Shown: positions 6,523 through 8,009 of the stretch, in pieces
How the letters are laid out: every line of letters starts with the position of its first letter
How positions within the stretch are numbered: position 1 is the stretch's first letter
Source: Thermococcus sp.
GTDB taxonomy: Archaea; Methanobacteriota_B; Thermococci; Thermococcales; Thermococcaceae
Direction: 5' to 3'
NCBI GenBank assembly: GCA_027023165.1
Contig: JALVWX010000176.1
Span: forward strand, 1 to 8,009
Length of the DNA stretch: 8,009 nucleotides
Translations under genes and position numbers: made by a program
The notes under the pieces: generated by a model
Told to the model about the DNA's origin: nothing
Seen by the model: the letters and a program-made list of their open reading frames with translations, nothing else
The model's database searches: none

Positions 6523-6576
6523 TCACCACCTTGGGTTGAGCAGAGACCCTTCGGCGGGCACCTTATATAATTTTCG
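6523..6576 (-). promoter_or_regulatory. SAM synthase promoter and ribosome binding site
   Basis: On the minus strand, CGAAAA (6576-6571, BRE) directly precedes TTATATAA (6570-6563). Initiation near 6541 would give a leader of about 24 nt ending in GGTGGTGA (6530-6523) and ATG 6517. I see no SAM riboswitch fold in this short leader. The leader is longer than at other genes here, where the TATA-to-ATG distance is about 35 bp. Confidence 0.7.
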
Positions 6577-6618
6577 GCATGAAAAAAGCGAGAGGATATT
6601 CCTATTAGTTATTAATTT

Positions 6619-6634
6619 CGAAATCCTTAAAATA
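6619..6634 (+). promoter_or_regulatory. promoter of the H/ACA RNA gene
   Basis: CGAAA (6619-6623, BRE-like, in the palindrome TTTCGAAA 6616-6623) precedes the A/T-rich element TTAAAATA (6627-6634). Transcription would start about 25 bp later, near 6655, just ahead of the first stem of the GC-rich RNA. It is divergent from the SAM synthase promoter with about 50 bp between TATA boxes. Confidence 0.5.
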
Positions 6635-6655
6635 CCCTCCGAAAATCCTTCGTAT

Positions 6656-6811
6656 GCATCCGACTGCGCCCGGTGGCCCGGACCCGGGAGTGGGCTTATG
6701 CCGGCGATGAGCGGGTGCGACGATGCCGGGCGCACAGGGCCTGCCCTCCGGACCGCCGGAGAGTGGCTCGGCCTCCGATGAAGGCGGGGGATGGGCCAGG
6801 CCCACATTTTT
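6656..6811 (+). ncRNA. two-hairpin H/ACA guide RNA (predicted)
   Basis: A stretch far richer in G and C than its surroundings, which in hyperthermophiles marks structured RNA. Hairpin 1: TGCGCCCGG (6665-6673) pairs perfectly with CCGGGCGCA (6726-6734), and ACA follows at 6734-6736; an upper stem ACCCG/CGGGT (6682-6686/6712-6716) leaves an internal pocket. Hairpin 2: GGGCCTG (6737-6743) pairs with CAGGCCC (6797-6803), ACA follows at 6804-6806, and the upper stem is CCGCC/GGCGG (6753-6757/6783-6787), 16 nt before the ACA. Both tops carry GAGTGG on one side and CGATGA on the other, fitting the k-turn bound by L7Ae. The transcript ends in T5 (6807-6811). This is the layout of archaeal H/ACA RNAs, which guide Cbf5/Nop10/Gar1 to pseudouridylate rRNA. 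Start is estimated from the promoter; targets are not determined. It may belong to one of the 'Hgc' high-GC RNA families. Confidence 0.85.
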
Positions 6812-6841
6812 AAGCTTCTCCCCTCAACTTCTCCCCGGTGA
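6807..6841 (+). promoter_or_regulatory. TATA box and Shine-Dalgarno of the TRAX-like gene, overlapping the RNA terminator
   Basis: TTTTTAAG at 6807-6814 lies 32-39 bp ahead of ATG 6846, matching the TATA spacing of three other genes in the window (31-40 bp). Initiation near 6836 would leave GGTGA at 6837-6841 as the ribosome binding site. The same T5 run directly follows the second ACA box and should terminate the H/ACA RNA. Alternatively the mRNA is a read-through product of the RNA promoter. Confidence 0.5.
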
Positions 6842-6845
6842 GAGC

Positions 6846-7484
6846 ATGGAACTGAAGGGGATAATGGCGGAGATTAGAGAAGTCCTCGACGAGAAGGACT
6901 CCCTCAGGGAGGAGGCGCTCAAGCTGACTCGCGAGATAGTGAGGCTCAGCGGGGACACTGTGAAGGCCCTCCACCGCGGAGATGCTGAAACGGCCCGCGA
7001 GAGGCTCAGAACAGCGTACCAGAAAGTGGGGGAGCTTAGGGAGAAGCTCAGGGAGCATCCCGACCTTTACTACACCGGCTACGTCCAGAGCGCCCATCAG
7101 GAGTTCGTGGAGGCGACTCTGTTCTTCGCTTACATGACCGGAGAAGAGTTCCCATCTCCGGGGGAGCTTGGAGTCCCCCACGCCGATTATGCCCTCGGAG
7201 TCGGCGACCTGATAGGTGAACTCAGGAGACACTTTCTCTTGCTTCTTCTCGACGGAAGGCTGGAAGAGGCGGAGAAAACCTACCGCTTCATGGAGAGCGT
7301 TTACGAGGAGCTTATGACACTGGAATATCCCAAGGGCCTCGTCAACGTGAGGGTGAAGCAAGACCAGGCGAGGGGCATTCTCGAGAGAACGCTGGAGGAC
7401 TTAACGAGGGCAAAGCTCAACGCACGGCTAGAGTCCCGGCTTAAGAGCACCGTTGATGCACTCAAAATGGAAAAACCTGAGTAA
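6846..7484 (+). CDS. TRAX-like translin-family nuclease
   Basis: 212 residues, nearly all helical, full length for archaeal translin-family proteins. The core HQEFVEATLFFAY (84-96) matches the TRAX segment with the metal-binding glutamates (here Glu86 and Glu89), and DYALGVGDLIGELRR (114-128) matches TRAX 'DYLLGVADLTGEL' with the catalytic aspartate (here Asp121). The segment FMESVYEELMTLEYPKGL (148-165) fits the C-terminal family motif. Eukaryotic TRAX with translin forms C3PO, an RNase that removes the siRNA passenger strand and trims tRNA; an archaeal Trax-like octamer has been characterised as an RNase. The conserved acids suggest this protein is active, probably as a homo-oligomer binding single-stranded RNA or DNA. 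The start is ATG 6846 behind GGTGA; the longer in-frame opening from 6723 lies within the guide RNA and is rejected. 24 bp separate it from the endonuclease V gene. Confidence 0.88.
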   Translation: MELKGIMAEIREVLDEKDSLREEALKLTREIVRLSGDTVKALHRGDAETARERLRTAYQKVGELREKLREHPDLYYTGYVQSAHQEFVEATLFFAYMTGEEFPSPGELGVPHADYALGVGDLIGELRRHFLLLLLDGRLEEAEKTYRFMESVYEELMTLEYPKGLVNVRVKQDQARGILERTLEDLTRAKLNARLESRLKSTVDALKMEKPE

Positions 7485-7508
7485 ACAAAAGCATAATTCG
7501 GTGATTGT

Positions 7509-8009
7509 GTGGTTGATGAATTAACGAATTATGTAATTCAGCGGGAAAAGCTCGAGCGCATAGCCTCCCTCCAGGGGAAGCTGGCGGGGCGGATAGTGGA
7601 GAGGCCCCTCGACGTTTCCGAGGTAAAAACCGTCGCCGCGGTCGACGTTTCCTACCTGGGAAACCTCGCGAGGTCGGCTTTCATCCCCTGCTCCTTTCCG
7701 AAATGTGAAATTTTAAAGACGAAGGTGGTTGAGAGTGGGGTGAGCGCCCCTTACATACCCACCTACTTCTTCCTCAGGGAGACGAGACCGGTCCTGCTCG
7801 CCACGAAGGGAGAGGACTTTGATGTTCTGCTCGTTGAGGGGCACGGGAGGGCACATCCGAGGGGCTACGGTTTAGCCTCCCACGTGGGACTTCTCCTGCG
7901 GAAACCCACGATAGGGGTTGCCAAAAGACCGCTGAGGGGCGTTTCTCCGGACCTCTGGAGGAAGGTGGGAAAAGCTTATGTAAGCGTTGGGAACTTAGTC
8001 GATTTGGGG
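7509..8009 (+). CDS. nfi: endonuclease V (3' end beyond the window)
   Basis: Cuts the second phosphodiester bond 3' of deoxyinosine in DNA, and in several organisms also inosine-containing RNA, so it deals with adenine deamination, a large problem at high temperature. The 167 codons present show the family motifs: AVDVSY (Asp46 metal ligand), [11 protein letters not shown] (wedge region, Glu91), [17 protein letters not shown] (third acidic position, Glu110) and [11 protein letters not shown]. Bacterial enzymes have Asp at the third position (T. maritima Asp110); the Glu here I recall from Pyrococcus too, so it seems a lineage trait. There is no in-frame ATG; GTG 7509 follows GGTGAT (7500-7505) by 3 nt, the same geometry as at ATG 4974. 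The gene continues past the right edge; about 30-50 residues are probably missing. Likely co-transcribed with the TRAX-like gene. Confidence 0.93.
   Translation, partial: MVDELTNYVIQREKLERIASLQGKLAGRIVERPLDVSEVKTVAAVDVSYLGNLARSAFIPCSFPKCEILKTKVVESGVSAPYIPTYFFLRETRPVLLATKGEDFDVLLVEGHGRAHPRGYGLASHVGLLLRKPTIGVAKRPLRGVSPDLWRKVGKAYVSVGNLVDLG

Noticed and set aside
5405..6781. 458-codon open frame on the plus strand opposite the SAM synthase gene
   Set aside because: It is the antisense shadow of metK produced by GC-rich third positions. It has leucine/valine/aspartate-rich low-complexity composition, matches no family I know, and runs through the divergent promoters and into the guide RNA.
6723..6845. 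N-terminal extension of the TRAX-like protein from ATG 6723
   Set aside because: The added residues are low-complexity Gly/Pro/Ser and encoded by the predicted H/ACA RNA and its terminator. A ribosome binding site and family alignment support ATG 6846.

Overview
The window looks like a chromosomal segment of a hyperthermophilic archaeon of the order Thermococcales, most likely Thermococcus. The evidence is the CRISPR repeat, which resembles the Pyrococcus/Thermococcus type ending in ATTGAAAG; the near-identity (as I remember it) of the aminotransferase to the Pyrococcus horikoshii aromatic aminotransferase; the archaeal-type SAM synthase; the TATA/BRE promoters about 35 bp ahead of start codons; and the GGTGAT-type ribosome binding sites. 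Coding regions are fairly GC-rich, as in Thermococcus rather than Pyrococcus.

Positions 1-2279 are the leader-distal part of a CRISPR array read left to right: 34 repeats of 30 bp, 33 complete spacers of 34-40 bp, and a spacer fragment at the left edge. The leader and all cas genes lie outside the window. The last two repeats share a changed 3' end. They are followed by a hairpin-rich trailer and a T5 tract that probably end the pre-crRNA. Two spacers 19 places apart (20 and 32) were taken from the same codons of two diverged homologues of one gene.

Positions 2440-5192 hold a class I aminotransferase (+), which converges with a metallophosphoesterase / AK6-type kinase pair (-, abutting, translationally coupled). 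A divergent promoter region follows, and then a 72-residue basic helical protein (+) of unknown function.

Positions 5300-6517 encode the archaeal S-adenosylmethionine synthase (-). Divergent from it is a very GC-rich, non-coding stretch (about 6656-6811) that folds into two hairpins. Each hairpin is followed directly by an ACA box and carries a k-turn-like GATGA element. I read it as a two-hairpin H/ACA pseudouridylation guide RNA. Its T5 end also appears to be the TATA box of the next gene.

Positions 6846-8009 are an apparent two-gene operon of a TRAX/translin-family nuclease and endonuclease V (cut by the window edge). Both are nucleic-acid-cleaving enzymes. The second half of the window therefore combines nucleotide/RNA functions (AK6-type kinase linked to small-subunit maturation, methyl-donor synthesis, rRNA guide RNA, TRAX-like RNase, inosine-specific nuclease), while the first half is adaptive immunity.
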